Part shown: one piece after another, positions 15,550 to 24,483 of the stretch
Layout of the letters: each line of letters begins with the position of its first letter
How positions within the stretch are numbered: position 1 is the stretch's first letter
Source: Gluconobacter sp. P1C6_b
GTDB lineage: Bacteria; Pseudomonadota; Alphaproteobacteria; Acetobacterales; Acetobacteraceae
Assembly (NCBI RefSeq): GCF_018811945.1
Contig: NZ_JACRVU010000021.1
Span: forward strand, 1 to 44,606
DNA length: 44,606 nucleotides
Direction of reading: 5' to 3'
Notes under the pieces: generated by a model
Database searches by the model: none
What the model saw: the letters and a program-made list of their open reading frames with translations, nothing else
Told to the model about the DNA's origin: nothing
Made by a program: the position numbers and the translations under genes

Positions 15550-17643
15550 ATGGTCGAGATGCTCAACGTCACCTACGGCACCTCAACAGCCAAGACGAAC
15601 GCATTAGGCCAACGCCCGATGCAGGCCCGCACCTATGACGCCCGTGCCGCGCAGTTTCTCCTTCTCAAAGCCCCCCCGGCTGCGGGTAAAAGCCGTGCAC
15701 TCATGTTTGTGGCACTTGATAAGCTGCTACATCAGGGGCTGGAGAAGACGATTGTCTGCGTTCCAGAAACCTCAATCGGTGGCTCTTTCCGCTCTACCGA
15801 TCTGATGAGCTACGGCTTTGAGGCGAATTGGGACGTTGAGCCACGCTGGAACCTCTGTCTGACGGGCGATGACGCGAGCAAAGAAAAGGTCAAGGCGTTC
15901 CAAGCCTTTCTGCAAAGCGACGCAAAGGTTCTGGTCTGCACCCATGCGACATTCCGTTTTGGCGTTGATGCTGTCATTGAGACCAGTGGTATCGAAGCGT
16001 TTGATCGGTGCTTCATTGCGATAGACGAGTTCCATCACGTCTCGGCATCAGACAACAACCGTCTCGGCGTTATTCTGCGGAACCTGATTACCCGGGACGC
16101 CTGTCATATCATGGCTATGACGGGCAGCTATTTCCGGGGAGATTCAGACCCGGTTCTGCGAGAAGAAGACGAAGACCGCTTCACCAAAATTACCTACAGC
16201 TATTACGAGCAGTTAGAGAGCTACACCTTCCTCAAAGCCCTCGGCATCAATTACGAGTTCTATAAAGGGAACTATATCAACGGCCTTGAGGGCGTTCTGA
16301 ACCCCAATAAGAAAACGATTATCCATATCCCGCATCGTGGCTCATCTGAAGCATTTGATGACAAATACAATGAAGTTGGCCGCATCCTTGATTTCTTAGG
16401 CAAGCATGAGGGGCAAGACCCTGAAACCGGCTTTGATCTGGTGCGCACAGCAGCAGGACGCCTTCTAAAGGTTGCGGATCTCGTCGATGACGGCCCCGAT
16501 CGGAACAACGTGAAGACCACCCTGTCCCATGAGATTAGAGGAGCGGATGGTAAGCGCGATGATGACGCTGACAGGGCCAAAGTTGATATCATCATCGCCC
16601 TTGGCATGGCCAAGGAAGGCTTCGATTGGGTGTGGTGTGAACACGCTCTCACCATAGGCTATCGCTCATCGCTGACGGAAATCGTGCAGATCATCGGTCG
16701 TGCGACGCGTGATGCCCCTGGAAAACCGCGGGCCTTGTTCACGAATCTTGTTGCTGAGCCTGGAGTTGAAACAGGCGTCGTCACAGACGCTGTGAATGAC
16801 ATGCTCAAGGCGATCTCGGGTTCACTGCTCATGGAGCAGGTTCTCGCCCCGAACCTGAAATTTTACCGTCGCGAAGATGGAGATGTTCGTGCACCGATTG
16901 GTGTGGATCATGAGGGGAACGTCACGATTGGGATTAAAGGCCTTATGGAGCCCCCTACAGACCGTGCACGAGCAATTTGTGAAAAGGATATGAATGACCT
17001 GATGGCAACAGCCTATCAGGAAATGGACCGCCGTGTGCTGTCACCGGAAACTATTCCTGAAGTCGCAACACAGATGGTTCTGACGGATATCATCGAAAGA
17101 CGTTACGAAACGCTCGACACTGAAGAGACTGAATCCGTTCGACAGCATCTGGCTGCAAGAATGAACGTCCTGACCTTGGCCCGCAAGCAAGCCGAACAGG
17201 GCACTGCAAGCGCGCAATCCGTCCTTGGTGCGCCACCAACCGAAACTTCTCCCGCAACAGGCGACGCGAACGATAGTGACGAGGAGATATCTGATAGCGC
17301 TCCGAACACTTTGCTGGCGATGGTGAAGAAGTTCATCAATGTTCGGGACATTGACATTGAGCTGATTGATAGCGTCAACGTCTTTCAGGAGCGTTTCGAA
17401 GTCGCGTCAAAATCTCTCAATGCTGAGATCCTCGCGCATGTGCAATCGGCCATGGTCGCTTTGCGGGTGAATATGAGTGGAGACGAAGCACGGACTTTAT
17501 GGCCCCGCATTAAGGCTTTTCGTGCGACAGAAGGCCGTGAGCCCAATGTGAACTCCGCAAACACACTCGAAAAACGTATGGCTGAAGCACTTGCGTGGTT
17601 GAAGGCGGAAAAGGCGAAACGTCTGCGTGAGGCTGGACAATAA
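15550..17643 (+). CDS. DEAD/DEAH-type superfamily 2 helicase of the methyltransferase operon
   Basis: A 697-residue ATP-dependent helicase or translocase. Walker A is APPAAGKS (41-48), motif II is a DEFH box in FIAIDEFHH (about 155-162), motif III-like is MAMTGS (about 187-192), and motif VI is QIIGRATRD (about 380-388). The last 250 residues are not recognised and include an acidic linker (SDEEISDSAPN). It starts 3 nt after the methyltransferase stop and its stop overlaps the next start (TAATG), so the three products are made together. It probably moves on or opens unmodified DNA for the nuclease, as in other restriction systems. That mechanism is inferred. Confidence 0.88.
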   Translation: MVEMLNVTYGTSTAKTNALGQRPMQARTYDARAAQFLLLKAPPAAGKSRALMFVALDKLLHQGLEKTIVCVPETSIGGSFRSTDLMSYGFEANWDVEPRWNLCLTGDDASKEKVKAFQAFLQSDAKVLVCTHATFRFGVDAVIETSGIEAFDRCFIAIDEFHHVSASDNNRLGVILRNLITRDACHIMAMTGSYFRGDSDPVLREEDEDRFTKITYSYYEQLESYTFLKALGINYEFYKGNYINGLEGVLNPNKKTIIHIPHRGSSEAFDDKYNEVGRILDFLGKHEGQDPETGFDLVRTAAGRLLKVADLVDDGPDRNNVKTTLSHEIRGADGKRDDDADRAKVDIIIALGMAKEGFDWVWCEHALTIGYRSSLTEIVQIIGRATRDAPGKPRALFTNLVAEPGVETGVVTDAVNDMLKAISGSLLMEQVLAPNLKFYRREDGDVRAPIGVDHEGNVTIGIKGLMEPPTDRARAICEKDMNDLMATAYQEMDRRVLSPETIPEVATQMVLTDIIERRYETLDTEETESVRQHLAARMNVLTLARKQAEQGTASAQSVLGAPPTETSPATGDANDSDEEISDSAPNTLLAMVKKFINVRDIDIELIDSVNVFQERFEVASKSLNAEILAHVQSAMVALRVNMSGDEARTLWPRIKAFRATEGREPNVNSANTLEKRMAEALAWLKAEKAKRLREAGQ

Positions 17644-18848
17644 TGGCGCGCCCCTCTCTGGATGATATCTTCAGCGAACATGACGAGTACGGTCTTTTAG
17701 AGATTAAGCAACGTGGCGCTCGAAGCGGCAGCGCTACGGAGCGTGGCGTCGCGGTATTACTCGATGTGACCCATTTTTTCGAGAAAAACGGGCGTTTGCC
17801 AGATCCAGAGGCTCTGTCCCATGACGAGATGAAGCTGGCGATGACATGGGAAGCGGTAAAGGCTTCACCGACAGAAAAGATGAGAGCAGCCGATCGTCTG
17901 GGTCTTCTCGACGAAAAGCCAATCGCCCCACCTCGTTCGTGGAAGGACGAAGTCCCCGAAGAGGCGATCCCGGAAAGCCTTGATGACATCTTTGATGACG
18001 ACGATCTGGAGGTTGATTCTTCACGCGTCACCTTCCAACACACAACGCCGGCAAGTGAACGGGTAACCCCAGATCATCGCGCTGAGTTCATACCCTGCCG
18101 GGATTTTGAGAAATTTCGTGAACGTTTTGAGGTCGTTCAACGTGCTCTCGAGAAGGGAGAGAGAAAAGCAAGAGCAGTGAAGAAATGGGCCATTATTGAA
18201 CCTATCGAAGGCGATTTTTTTATTCGTAACGGCCTACTCGCCATGATTGCGGAGAAGTCAGAGCTGACCTCACGCGGCGGTTCTCGGGATCATCGGTTGC
18301 GGATCATCTTTTCGAACGGGACAGAGAGCGACCCTTTAATGTCTTCCTTCCGCAAGTCCCTCTCGGAAGACAAGACTGCGCGCACCGTGCAGAAGGTGGG
18401 GCTTGGGCCGGTTGATCCAGAATGGGAGAGTGATCAGCTTGAACTATCTGGCACGATCTATGTCGCACGCTCGCGCTCAGAAGATCCTGCCATTCGAGAG
18501 CAGCGGATGATCTTACACAAAATCGGTGTGACCAGTCAGGACGTTGCCCGCCGTGTGGCTGATGCCCGTAACGATCCAACATTTCTACTGGCTCCAGTGG
18601 ATATCGTGGCCACGTACAGCCTCAAGAACCTCTCCCGCCATAAGGTTGAGGATCTTCTGCATCGCTTTTTTGTATCTGCACGCCCTGCCGAATTATTCGT
18701 CGTGGATCGTCTTGGAAAGAAAATCTCACCAAAAGAATGGTTCTATGTGCTACCCGAGCATGTTGGACAGGCCGTTAAACTGATCGAAGACGGGCAGCTC
18801 CACCTCTTCCACTACGATGTCACAACGCAGAAAATCATTCCTATATAA
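17643..18848 (+). CDS. GIY-YIG nuclease-domain protein (T5orf172/MUG113-like), third gene of defence operon
   Basis: A 401-residue protein with a C-terminal GIY-YIG nuclease domain. The first strand is IYV (272-274), the second KIG in HKIGVTS (293-295). The catalytic Arg is in DVARRVADA (303/304) and the metal-binding Glu is in KVEDLLHRFF (Glu336). The N-terminal part starts with the LDDIFSEHDEYGLLEIK pattern common to relatives of this type. It includes a helical section (VLLDVTHFFEKNGRLPDPE). With the methyltransferase lacking an obvious nuclease, this is the most likely DNA-cutting subunit. The operon ends here; 18849-18984 has no gene. Confidence 0.85.
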   Translation: MARPSLDDIFSEHDEYGLLEIKQRGARSGSATERGVAVLLDVTHFFEKNGRLPDPEALSHDEMKLAMTWEAVKASPTEKMRAADRLGLLDEKPIAPPRSWKDEVPEEAIPESLDDIFDDDDLEVDSSRVTFQHTTPASERVTPDHRAEFIPCRDFEKFRERFEVVQRALEKGERKARAVKKWAIIEPIEGDFFIRNGLLAMIAEKSELTSRGGSRDHRLRIIFSNGTESDPLMSSFRKSLSEDKTARTVQKVGLGPVDPEWESDQLELSGTIYVARSRSEDPAIREQRMILHKIGVTSQDVARRVADARNDPTFLLAPVDIVATYSLKNLSRHKVEDLLHRFFVSARPAELFVVDRLGKKISPKEWFYVLPEHVGQAVKLIEDGQLHLFHYDVTTQKIIPI

Positions 18849-18984
18849 TGCAAGTCAGAACTGAATCGCTGCTGCTAGCCGTGGGAACCAAAAACCAACA
18901 CGTTATCGCAGCTACACCAACAAACACGGGAAAGGGGCCGTAGCCACAACCCCTTATCAACGCGCGGCTCAAACAAATTAAAGA

Positions 18985-19803
18985 TTACTCTCTCGTACCA
19001 GAAAGCACCGGTTTATTCGCAGCTGCAGCCTTCTGCGAGCTGATTGAGTTCAGATCGTCCGCCGACGCGCCCGCCTGAATCAGGGCTTTACCCGTCTGAA
19101 CCTGCTGCAGCCCGGTCGTCGCTTCCTGCGCCATGTTGTCCAGGTTGATCTGGCCGGCAGTTTCAGAGGCCTTCGGGGCAACCGCCTTTTCATAGATGAT
19201 GGGCGCACCATCTGGCGTTGTGGTCGGCGCACCCGGAGCAGGCGCTGCGGCTTCCACAGGTGCAGACGCAACAGCATTAGCCGGTTCACCTGAAGGCTGT
19301 GCTGTCACCACGACAGGAGCAGATGGTGCAGTCGGAGCAACCACGACGGGAGTGCTGTACGCCGCTCGATTAATGATCAGGTGGTCAGGACCATCAGAAT
19401 CTGTCGGATCCTTATCATAAATGTCGACAAGCTTGTCGTTACTGCCAAAGCAGAACAAGACTGTGTGGAGCTGCGGGCGCGTCCCGGCTTTCACAGGGGC
19501 CCAGATGACTTGCGCCAATCCGAGGGTCGCGACACTGGTCACAACTTCCCCCGCCTTCATGGCAGCGCGCCCACCCGCGGTCAGGCCGGACGTGTAAATC
19601 TTATAGATATCGCAGGAACGGCCGTTCTTCTGGATCGTACCTTCGGCCTTGCCGACTGTGCTTACAACACCGAAGCGATCGGTATTCTTGTTGAACTGAC
19701 TCAGGAGTACCGGCTCGGGCGCCGGCATCCCGCCGCCGCAGGCTGCCAAAAGCAGAAGGGCGGACGTAGCGAAAAGGGTTTTTGAAATGGCTTTCGGTGT
19801 CAT
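18985..19803 (-). CDS. lipoprotein, function unknown
   Basis: A 272-residue secreted lipoprotein. The start is placed at ATG 19803, giving MTPKAISKTLFATSALLLLAAC: a basic n-region, hydrophobic core and lipobox LAAC. The longer reading to 19869 would put 22 extra residues before the signal. The mature part has a folded N-terminal region with two cysteines (NGRSCDIYKIY and TVLFCFGSND). An Ala/Pro-rich linker and a Gln-rich helical tail follow. It resembles envelope lipoproteins of conjugation systems in composition only. Confidence 0.65.
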   Translation of the reverse strand: MTPKAISKTLFATSALLLLAACGGGMPAPEPVLLSQFNKNTDRFGVVSTVGKAEGTIQKNGRSCDIYKIYTSGLTAGGRAAMKAGEVVTSVATLGLAQVIWAPVKAGTRPQLHTVLFCFGSNDKLVDIYDKDPTDSDGPDHLIINRAAYSTPVVVAPTAPSAPVVVTAQPSGEPANAVASAPVEAAAPAPGAPTTTPDGAPIIYEKAVAPKASETAGQINLDNMAQEATTGLQQVQTGKALIQAGASADDLNSISSQKAAAANKPVLSGTRE

Positions 19804-19878
19804 AACGGACCTGTCGATCACGATCCCCATCTGAGTAACAGGGACACAGTATGTTGCGTTACAAGTCATATTAAGCGC

Positions 19879-19904
19879 TATCGTTTATTCGTCAATAGAC
19901 GATA
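19879..19904. promoter_or_regulatory. inverted repeat in the divergent promoter region (possible operator)
   Basis: The inner palindrome TCGTC-AATA-GACGA (19889-19902) is nested within partly symmetric flanks (TATCGT ... ACGATA). It sits between the lipoprotein gene and the ribbon-helix-helix gene, which diverge. A small ribbon-helix-helix protein would typically bind such a site, so autoregulation is a reasonable guess. Confidence 0.4.
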
Positions 19905-19954
19905 TCTTTTATTTATGTTTGACATTCGGATCATGAGCCGTGTAGCGGAGGCGT

Positions 19955-20140
19955 ATGGGAAGACCACCACTGAACATCAAAATGACGTCCGTTCGATTGA
20001 GCCCTGAAGAGCGCCAGCGCATTATCGCGCTTGTCGGGGACAGGGGCATGGCACAGTTTATTCGCGAGGCCGTTGAGAAAGAGTTAAAGCGCCGCGAGCA
20101 ATCGCTGCGCCGTCAGGACGATACACCCTCAGATCCCTGA
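19955..20140 (+). CDS. small ribbon-helix-helix-like DNA-binding protein
   Basis: A 61-residue protein with a strong GGAGG ribosome site. The pattern IKMTSVRLSPEERQRI (strand and first helix) followed by GMAQFIREAVEKELKRR (second helix) fits the Arc/CopG/MetJ-like fold used by plasmid regulators and antitoxins. No toxin partner is adjacent. Its last 83 nt lie antisense to the end of the O-antigen-ligase-like gene, so the two genes overlap tail to tail. Confidence 0.65.
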   Translation: MGRPPLNIKMTSVRLSPEERQRIIALVGDRGMAQFIREAVEKELKRREQSLRRQDDTPSDP

Positions 20141-21416
20141 CAGCTTCTGCCAACCCTGCCCCCAATAGCAGAAACGCAATCCCACCAAGCGGCATATTCA
20201 GGAAAGCGCTCTGCGACGACAGAGGCCACTCGTGTAGAACAGCAGCCCCAAAGAGACCAACGCGCCACGCAATGTCTGGGTCGGAAAGGCAAACTTGCCT
20301 TTTTGCGGCTCGCCCAAGAGCAACCCACCAGCCTCCGATCATCACCACAAACAGAGCAGCTCCAGGCAACCCACTATTTGTTGCGGCTTCAAGCACATGA
20401 TTATGGGTGTGCTGGACACAGACAGACACGCCGCCTCCATCCGGTTGCAGGTCAGCGAGACCCGGCTTGAGATAGATCTTAACGCGACAATAATAGCGGA
20501 ACGCATCGTCCCCTAAACCCATGACCGGATGTGCCTGGATCAGGACGACCGCACGGTTGTAAATCTGCCCATATGGGGAACCCGCAAAATGCGCGAGTTG
20601 GATGTGCGTCTTTGTGACCAGATGTCCGAAAGCGTCCGGTGACATGAACGCCAACAGCCCAATCAACACCGGGCTGGCGATCAAAAGCGCGAGCGCAGGA
20701 CGCCGCAAAGACGGGAGAACTAAGGCACATACCGTTGTGCCGAGAAGAAAAGTCGCCAGAGACATTCGCTGGCCAGCCAGCACGAGCAACCCCAGAACCG
20801 GCAGAAGAGCCCCGCCCATCACGAGTGCCTTTGGCCAGGAGCGTGTCATGCCCTGCCCCAGTATCGCTCCGACAAACAGAGCAACCGGAAGACCCATCAC
20901 CGCAAAAGGCGCAGACACACGGGGTTTATCGTAAGGGCCGGTAAGCGTTCCATCACCGAACCGCGGATTACCAAACAGATTATGACCTGTGACCGCCTGA
21001 AGGAGCATCTGTGCGCCCAAATACAGCACACAGACCACAATCAGACGACGACACCATGTCCGGGTCCAGGGATCCTGCAAGGTCCAGAACGCCAGAGCAT
21101 ATGCCGCGACTGGAAAGCGAAAGGCGAGGAGCGCTTGGGTAAGGCTGGCGATTGCCTCAGTCGGGACTGGTACCTGACGTGGCAGAGAACACAGGACCAG
21201 CCACCCCCACCAGACAAGACCTGGCCAGACGAAGCGCTGGAAACACCAATGCCAATCGCGGGTCAGGCCGCTCCGAAGCAGGAATCCAACGGCCAGCCCA
21301 TCCAGACATCCCTCGGCGATACCGCGCCAATGAACCAGAAAGAGCGGGAGAATCAGAGTTAGGACGGTCCCTAGACGATCCAAAAATCTCAGCAAAACGG
21401 CTTTAGTGACACGCAC
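20058..21416 (-). CDS. O-antigen ligase/polymerase-like membrane protein (Wzy_C/WaaL family)
   Basis: An integral membrane protein of about 452 residues with roughly ten hydrophobic segments. It has the family's large periplasmic loop with GLGDDAFRYYC and the histidine motif HTHNHVLEAATNSG. Members ligate or polymerise surface polysaccharide. GTG 21416 starts 5 nt after the repC stop. A GTG at 21458 inside repC gives 14 more residues; neither has a good ribosome site. A glycan enzyme coupled to a plasmid replication gene is odd; it may alter the cell surface toward phage or mating. Confidence 0.8.
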   Translation of the reverse strand: MRVTKAVLLRFLDRLGTVLTLILPLFLVHWRGIAEGCLDGLAVGFLLRSGLTRDWHWCFQRFVWPGLVWWGWLVLCSLPRQVPVPTEAIASLTQALLAFRFPVAAYALAFWTLQDPWTRTWCRRLIVVCVLYLGAQMLLQAVTGHNLFGNPRFGDGTLTGPYDKPRVSAPFAVMGLPVALFVGAILGQGMTRSWPKALVMGGALLPVLGLLVLAGQRMSLATFLLGTTVCALVLPSLRRPALALLIASPVLIGLLAFMSPDAFGHLVTKTHIQLAHFAGSPYGQIYNRAVVLIQAHPVMGLGDDAFRYYCRVKIYLKPGLADLQPDGGGVSVCVQHTHNHVLEAATNSGLPGAALFVVMIGGWWVALGRAAKRQVCLSDPDIAWRVGLFGAAVLHEWPLSSQSAFLNMPLGGIAFLLLGAGLAEAVRDLRVYRPDGAAIARGALTLSQRPRE

Positions 21417-21420
21417 TCTC

Positions 21421-22785
21421 TTAGATCCACGCTGCTCGTGTCTTTGGACTTTGCACACTGACGACGCTCAACGAGACACCAGCCTCGGCCAACATCCCTA
21501 CCTCCCGGGTGCGATGATCCCGCAGTGCATACAGGCTGCGATCAAGAAACAGGGTGTTCCGTGCCCCGCGCTCGATCAGCGAGCGGAAATAGGCATCCCG
21601 AAACCGGATAACAGCGCCCCGCTCCAGCCGGGAGGCCATGACGATGACAGCGACGGCAGCCTGCAATCGGCCCAATACCACACAGGCCTGTGACCAGGCA
21701 TGACAGGACACACCCACCTGCCCCGACAGATATTCGGCCGCGTCGATCAGTTGCTCTGCACTCGGCCGACCCGTTGAACACAGATCCCGCAGACTGGTGC
21801 AAATTTCTAGGTAGAACGTGGCTGTGCCTTTGAACCCCCGCAACGCGGTTCGGTCGTACACGCTCGATCGATTGAGTTCGGATCCCTGCCCTTCACGCCG
21901 CATGTGTTCAATGCGATCGCCGCCGTCGGCGGCTACGTGATCTACTTTTTTAGAAGATTGAATGTTTTTAGTATCTGTATAGAGGGCCCCATTTTGAGGA
22001 CCCATGGGCCTCATTTCTACTGGATACAGCGTTGAAAAAGCGTCGTTTTCCACAGGAGCGTGATCAGGGCGAAGGTCAGGCGCGGCGAGCTGCTCGGTCA
22101 GCGCCGCTGAGAGGGCCAGCATCTCGCGATACAGATCTTCGAGCGGTTTAACCTGTGCTGTCCTCAGACGGCTGCGCATGATCGCCGCTGCCTGTTCAAG
22201 GATCGGCTCCAATCCGAGAGTTTCTGCCTGTGCGCGGACCGTGTCGTTCAGGCTGGCAATGTTGTCACGCAAAAAGGAGACGCGCTGGCGCAGTCGCCGC
22301 TGTTCCGCACTCAGGGCCAGCAGATCCGGCCAGCGGTAGCGCAGGGACGCCAGATTGAAGCCAACCTGCGTTTGGCCCTCTTCCGTCTGCCACCGTCGGC
22401 CGCGCTGCCCGTTGCGTCCGTCCTGGGGCACCAGAAGCCGCGCGTCCGCCAGCTCCCGGATGTGCCGCTGCAGTGTACTGCGCGACAGTCCTGTCCAGGA
22501 CATGAGCGTGGTGTTGTGCGCGTAGATGAAAGGCGTCTCAAGCGCCGTCCAGGCGTCCGGAGAGGTCTTCTCCACCATGATGATCAGCGTCGAGGCTGCT
22601 CCCCGGCTGACGGGCAGGACACCGCGGAGGGATTTCAGCATGTTCAGCATATCCCGCTTGCCGGGCTCGGCCGGGACGGGGGTGGTCAGTTCGTCGCGTG
22701 CGGCCAGCATGGCCTCACTGATCCGGCGTCGGCCGCGCCGCGTGCACGGGGCCTGCGCCCTCTGCGTCTGAGCAGAATGCTCCAT
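21421..22785 (-). CDS. repC: RepC-like plasmid replication initiator
   Basis: A 454-residue initiator. An N-terminal winged-helix region has IYAHNTTLMSWTGLSRST and LQRHIRELADARLLVPQDG. The RepC-type signature GFNLASLRYRWPDLLAL follows, then a long helical domain. The C-terminal conserved part is VIVMASRLERGAVI and RDAYFRSLIERG, matching RepC's final region. It binds the origin, often within or next to repC. There is no repA or repB beside it, so partition is either elsewhere or absent. The stop is 5 nt before the start of the O-antigen-ligase-like gene. Confidence 0.82.
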   Translation of the reverse strand: MEHSAQTQRAQAPCTRRGRRRISEAMLAARDELTTPVPAEPGKRDMLNMLKSLRGVLPVSRGAASTLIIMVEKTSPDAWTALETPFIYAHNTTLMSWTGLSRSTLQRHIRELADARLLVPQDGRNGQRGRRWQTEEGQTQVGFNLASLRYRWPDLLALSAEQRRLRQRVSFLRDNIASLNDTVRAQAETLGLEPILEQAAAIMRSRLRTAQVKPLEDLYREMLALSAALTEQLAAPDLRPDHAPVENDAFSTLYPVEMRPMGPQNGALYTDTKNIQSSKKVDHVAADGGDRIEHMRREGQGSELNRSSVYDRTALRGFKGTATFYLEICTSLRDLCSTGRPSAEQLIDAAEYLSGQVGVSCHAWSQACVVLGRLQAAVAVIVMASRLERGAVIRFRDAYFRSLIERGARNTLFLDRSLYALRDHRTREVGMLAEAGVSLSVVSVQSPKTRAAWI

Positions 22786-22890
22786 TGATCGGTCCGGTCT
22801 GGGGGTGAAGGGACCACCTCACGGCCGGACACCAGACAAAACGCTCCCGTTCGCAATTTAGTGCTTGCGTTTCGAAAAGAGCTGACGCTA

Positions 22891-22910
22891 GATGAATTTA
22901 CCAATTCATC
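22891..22910. repeat. perfect inverted repeat upstream of repC
   Basis: GATGAATT-TACC-AATTCATC is a perfect 8-bp-arm palindrome about 105 nt before repC. It lies in the 376-nt gene-free interval 22786-23161 between repC and the transglycosylase gene. It may be an operator, an origin element or a promoter-proximal hairpin. No iterons were seen in the interval. Confidence 0.45.
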
Positions 22911-23120
22911 ACCTAGCAACTGTTTTGCCGGAGCCCTGGCTCTTCCGATTTGGCGATCGGAGGAGGCGGGGTTTTTGGTATGTGGGCGCTACGTCATCGG
23001 GGGTCCTCTGGATCGACTCGCTGGCACCGCCCACAAGGACGTCTCCAGACATCCGGGCATCGTGCCTCCGTTCGGGCGCTGTAACAACCTCGAAAGCGGG
23101 CTGACAGCGAAAAAATTGAG

Positions 23121-23135
23121 TAAAAACGGGCGTTT
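23121..23135 (-). terminator. small hairpin with T run after the transglycosylase gene
   Basis: On the minus strand AAACG-CC-CGTTT is followed by further T residues, 26 nt after the transglycosylase stop. The 2-nt loop is too tight for an ideal terminator, so this is a weak call. Confidence 0.3.
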
Positions 23136-23161
23136 AGTGTGTCCATTTTGGCGCGCTACTT

Positions 23162-23878
23162 TCAACTTGTGACGGCCTCCGAAGCCCCGCTGCCCATGCG
23201 GCTGGCCACCGTCTGCTGGTACTGCCCCACCGTCCAGCCGCTCATGTTGTTGGCCGCGAGCGTCTTGGCGGAGACATACTGGCTGAGTGGCGTACTCGCA
23301 TTTGATTCGGTTGCAATGGCCGCGCCGGCTTTGGTGCCGAACATGTAGGCGCCATAGACCTGCGTTCCGGTGGCCGGTGCGCCTGTCGCGCGACTCACGG
23401 CCGACGCGTAATCGCTGATGATGGCGCTCGCCACCTTGGCCTGGGCCACGGGATCGGACCGGTCCGCCGCGCTCAGGCCGAGTTCCGAGGCATACTGGTT
23501 CCAGGTGCCGTCCGTGACCTGCCACACTCCCTGTGCACTCGAGGACGTATTCCCGACATTCTGGAAATGGCTCTCGATCTGCCCGAACGCCGCCAGCGTA
23601 TCCGGATTGATCCCGGCCGCCTGTGCCGCAGCCACCGCGTCCGCACCATAGGTCTGTGACATCAGTGTCGCGTAAGCATCCGCCGTTCCCCACGCGCCCT
23701 GATACGAGGATGTGGCGGTGGTCCCGCCAGTCCTCGTCGAGGTCGATGGCTGCGTAAAGACGGGCGAACCGGGTTCCGGGTTGGTCGGCACGATCTGCTC
23801 AGGCACCGCCCCGAAAGCAGCAATCACAGGACCGCTCACGCCGAGGGTCAGCAGGGCCAGAACCGGGAAGGCTTTCAC
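23162..23878 (-). CDS. lytic transglycosylase (VirB1-like), conjugation-associated
   Basis: A 238-residue secreted enzyme that locally cuts peptidoglycan to let the transfer apparatus through. The signal peptide covers about residues 1-21. A low-complexity linker follows, then a transglycosylase fold with the catalytic Glu in LAAFGQIESHFQNVG (about residues 93-107). The typical QGVWQVTDGTWNQYA stretch comes next. It starts at GTG 23878, overlapping the upstream stop as GTGA. The position next to transfer genes fits the role. Confidence 0.75.
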   Translation of the reverse strand: MKAFPVLALLTLGVSGPVIAAFGAVPEQIVPTNPEPGSPVFTQPSTSTRTGGTTATSSYQGAWGTADAYATLMSQTYGADAVAAAQAAGINPDTLAAFGQIESHFQNVGNTSSSAQGVWQVTDGTWNQYASELGLSAADRSDPVAQAKVASAIISDYASAVSRATGAPATGTQVYGAYMFGTKAGAAIATESNASTPLSQYVSAKTLAANNMSGWTVGQYQQTVASRMGSGASEAVTS

Positions 23879-24348
23879 TTTGCCGGATGCGTAAACAGGA
23901 CCATCCCGGCCGCGTTCTCACCCGAGACAACACAGGCCCGGGATGCCCCGTCCACGAGCGGGTGATAGGCCACAACGTCGGCCTCCGGGATCCAGGCAAA
24001 GGTCGTTCCCGAGCGCAGAACCTGCCGCCAGCCCTGAAAGACTGTGTCCGTCACGGCGATCTGCGGCGCGGCAGTTCCGACACGGACAGCACCACGACGC
24101 GGCTCGGCAAAGAGGGGCTCGAAGTCATGAGCGGGACTGTGGCAAGTCACCGGAACCGGCGTGGCGTGCAGTGTCTGTGGGGCCTGCGTAATTCTCGGGG
24201 GCGGCCCCCAGTTGCGGGAACCGATTTCCGACTGACGCTCCTGCGACAGTTTGTCGAGTTGCTCAGGCGTCAGATGCTGCGCCGAGGCCTGGGACACCAG
24301 AGGGGCCGCCAGCGAGATACAGGCAGCGAGCCAGAAGCGAAAGCGCAT
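23875..24348 (-). CDS. secreted protein of unknown function, paired with the transglycosylase
   Basis: A 157-residue protein with a clear signal peptide (MRFRFWLAACISLAAPLVSQ, cleavage near ASA). The mature part has two cysteines (VTCHSPAHD and RACVVSG) and a mainly beta-rich C-terminal section. I do not recognise the family. The 4-nt overlap with the transglycosylase gene implies joint expression and a periplasmic or envelope role in transfer. Confidence 0.6.
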   Translation of the reverse strand: MRFRFWLAACISLAAPLVSQASAQHLTPEQLDKLSQERQSEIGSRNWGPPPRITQAPQTLHATPVPVTCHSPAHDFEPLFAEPRRGAVRVGTAAPQIAVTDTVFQGWRQVLRSGTTFAWIPEADVVAYHPLVDGASRACVVSGENAAGMVLFTHPAK

Positions 24349-24483
24349 GGTGCAGAATCCTTCAGAAAGTACCTCCCCATACTCTGACTGATCCGAATGT
24401 GAGTGCGAACAGGACCCTGATTGACGCGCTCAGATCGCACTCACATGCCCGCCCGTCATCATGTCCGCAGGAGGATCAAACCC

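Noticed and set aside
19955-20140. Ribbon-helix-helix gene as the antitoxin of a toxin-antitoxin pair
   Set aside because: No toxin-like gene lies downstream or upstream; the neighbour is antisense and encodes a membrane protein.
21421-22785. A full repABC operon
   Set aside because: Only a RepC-like gene is present; no ParA-like or ParB-like gene lies next to it.
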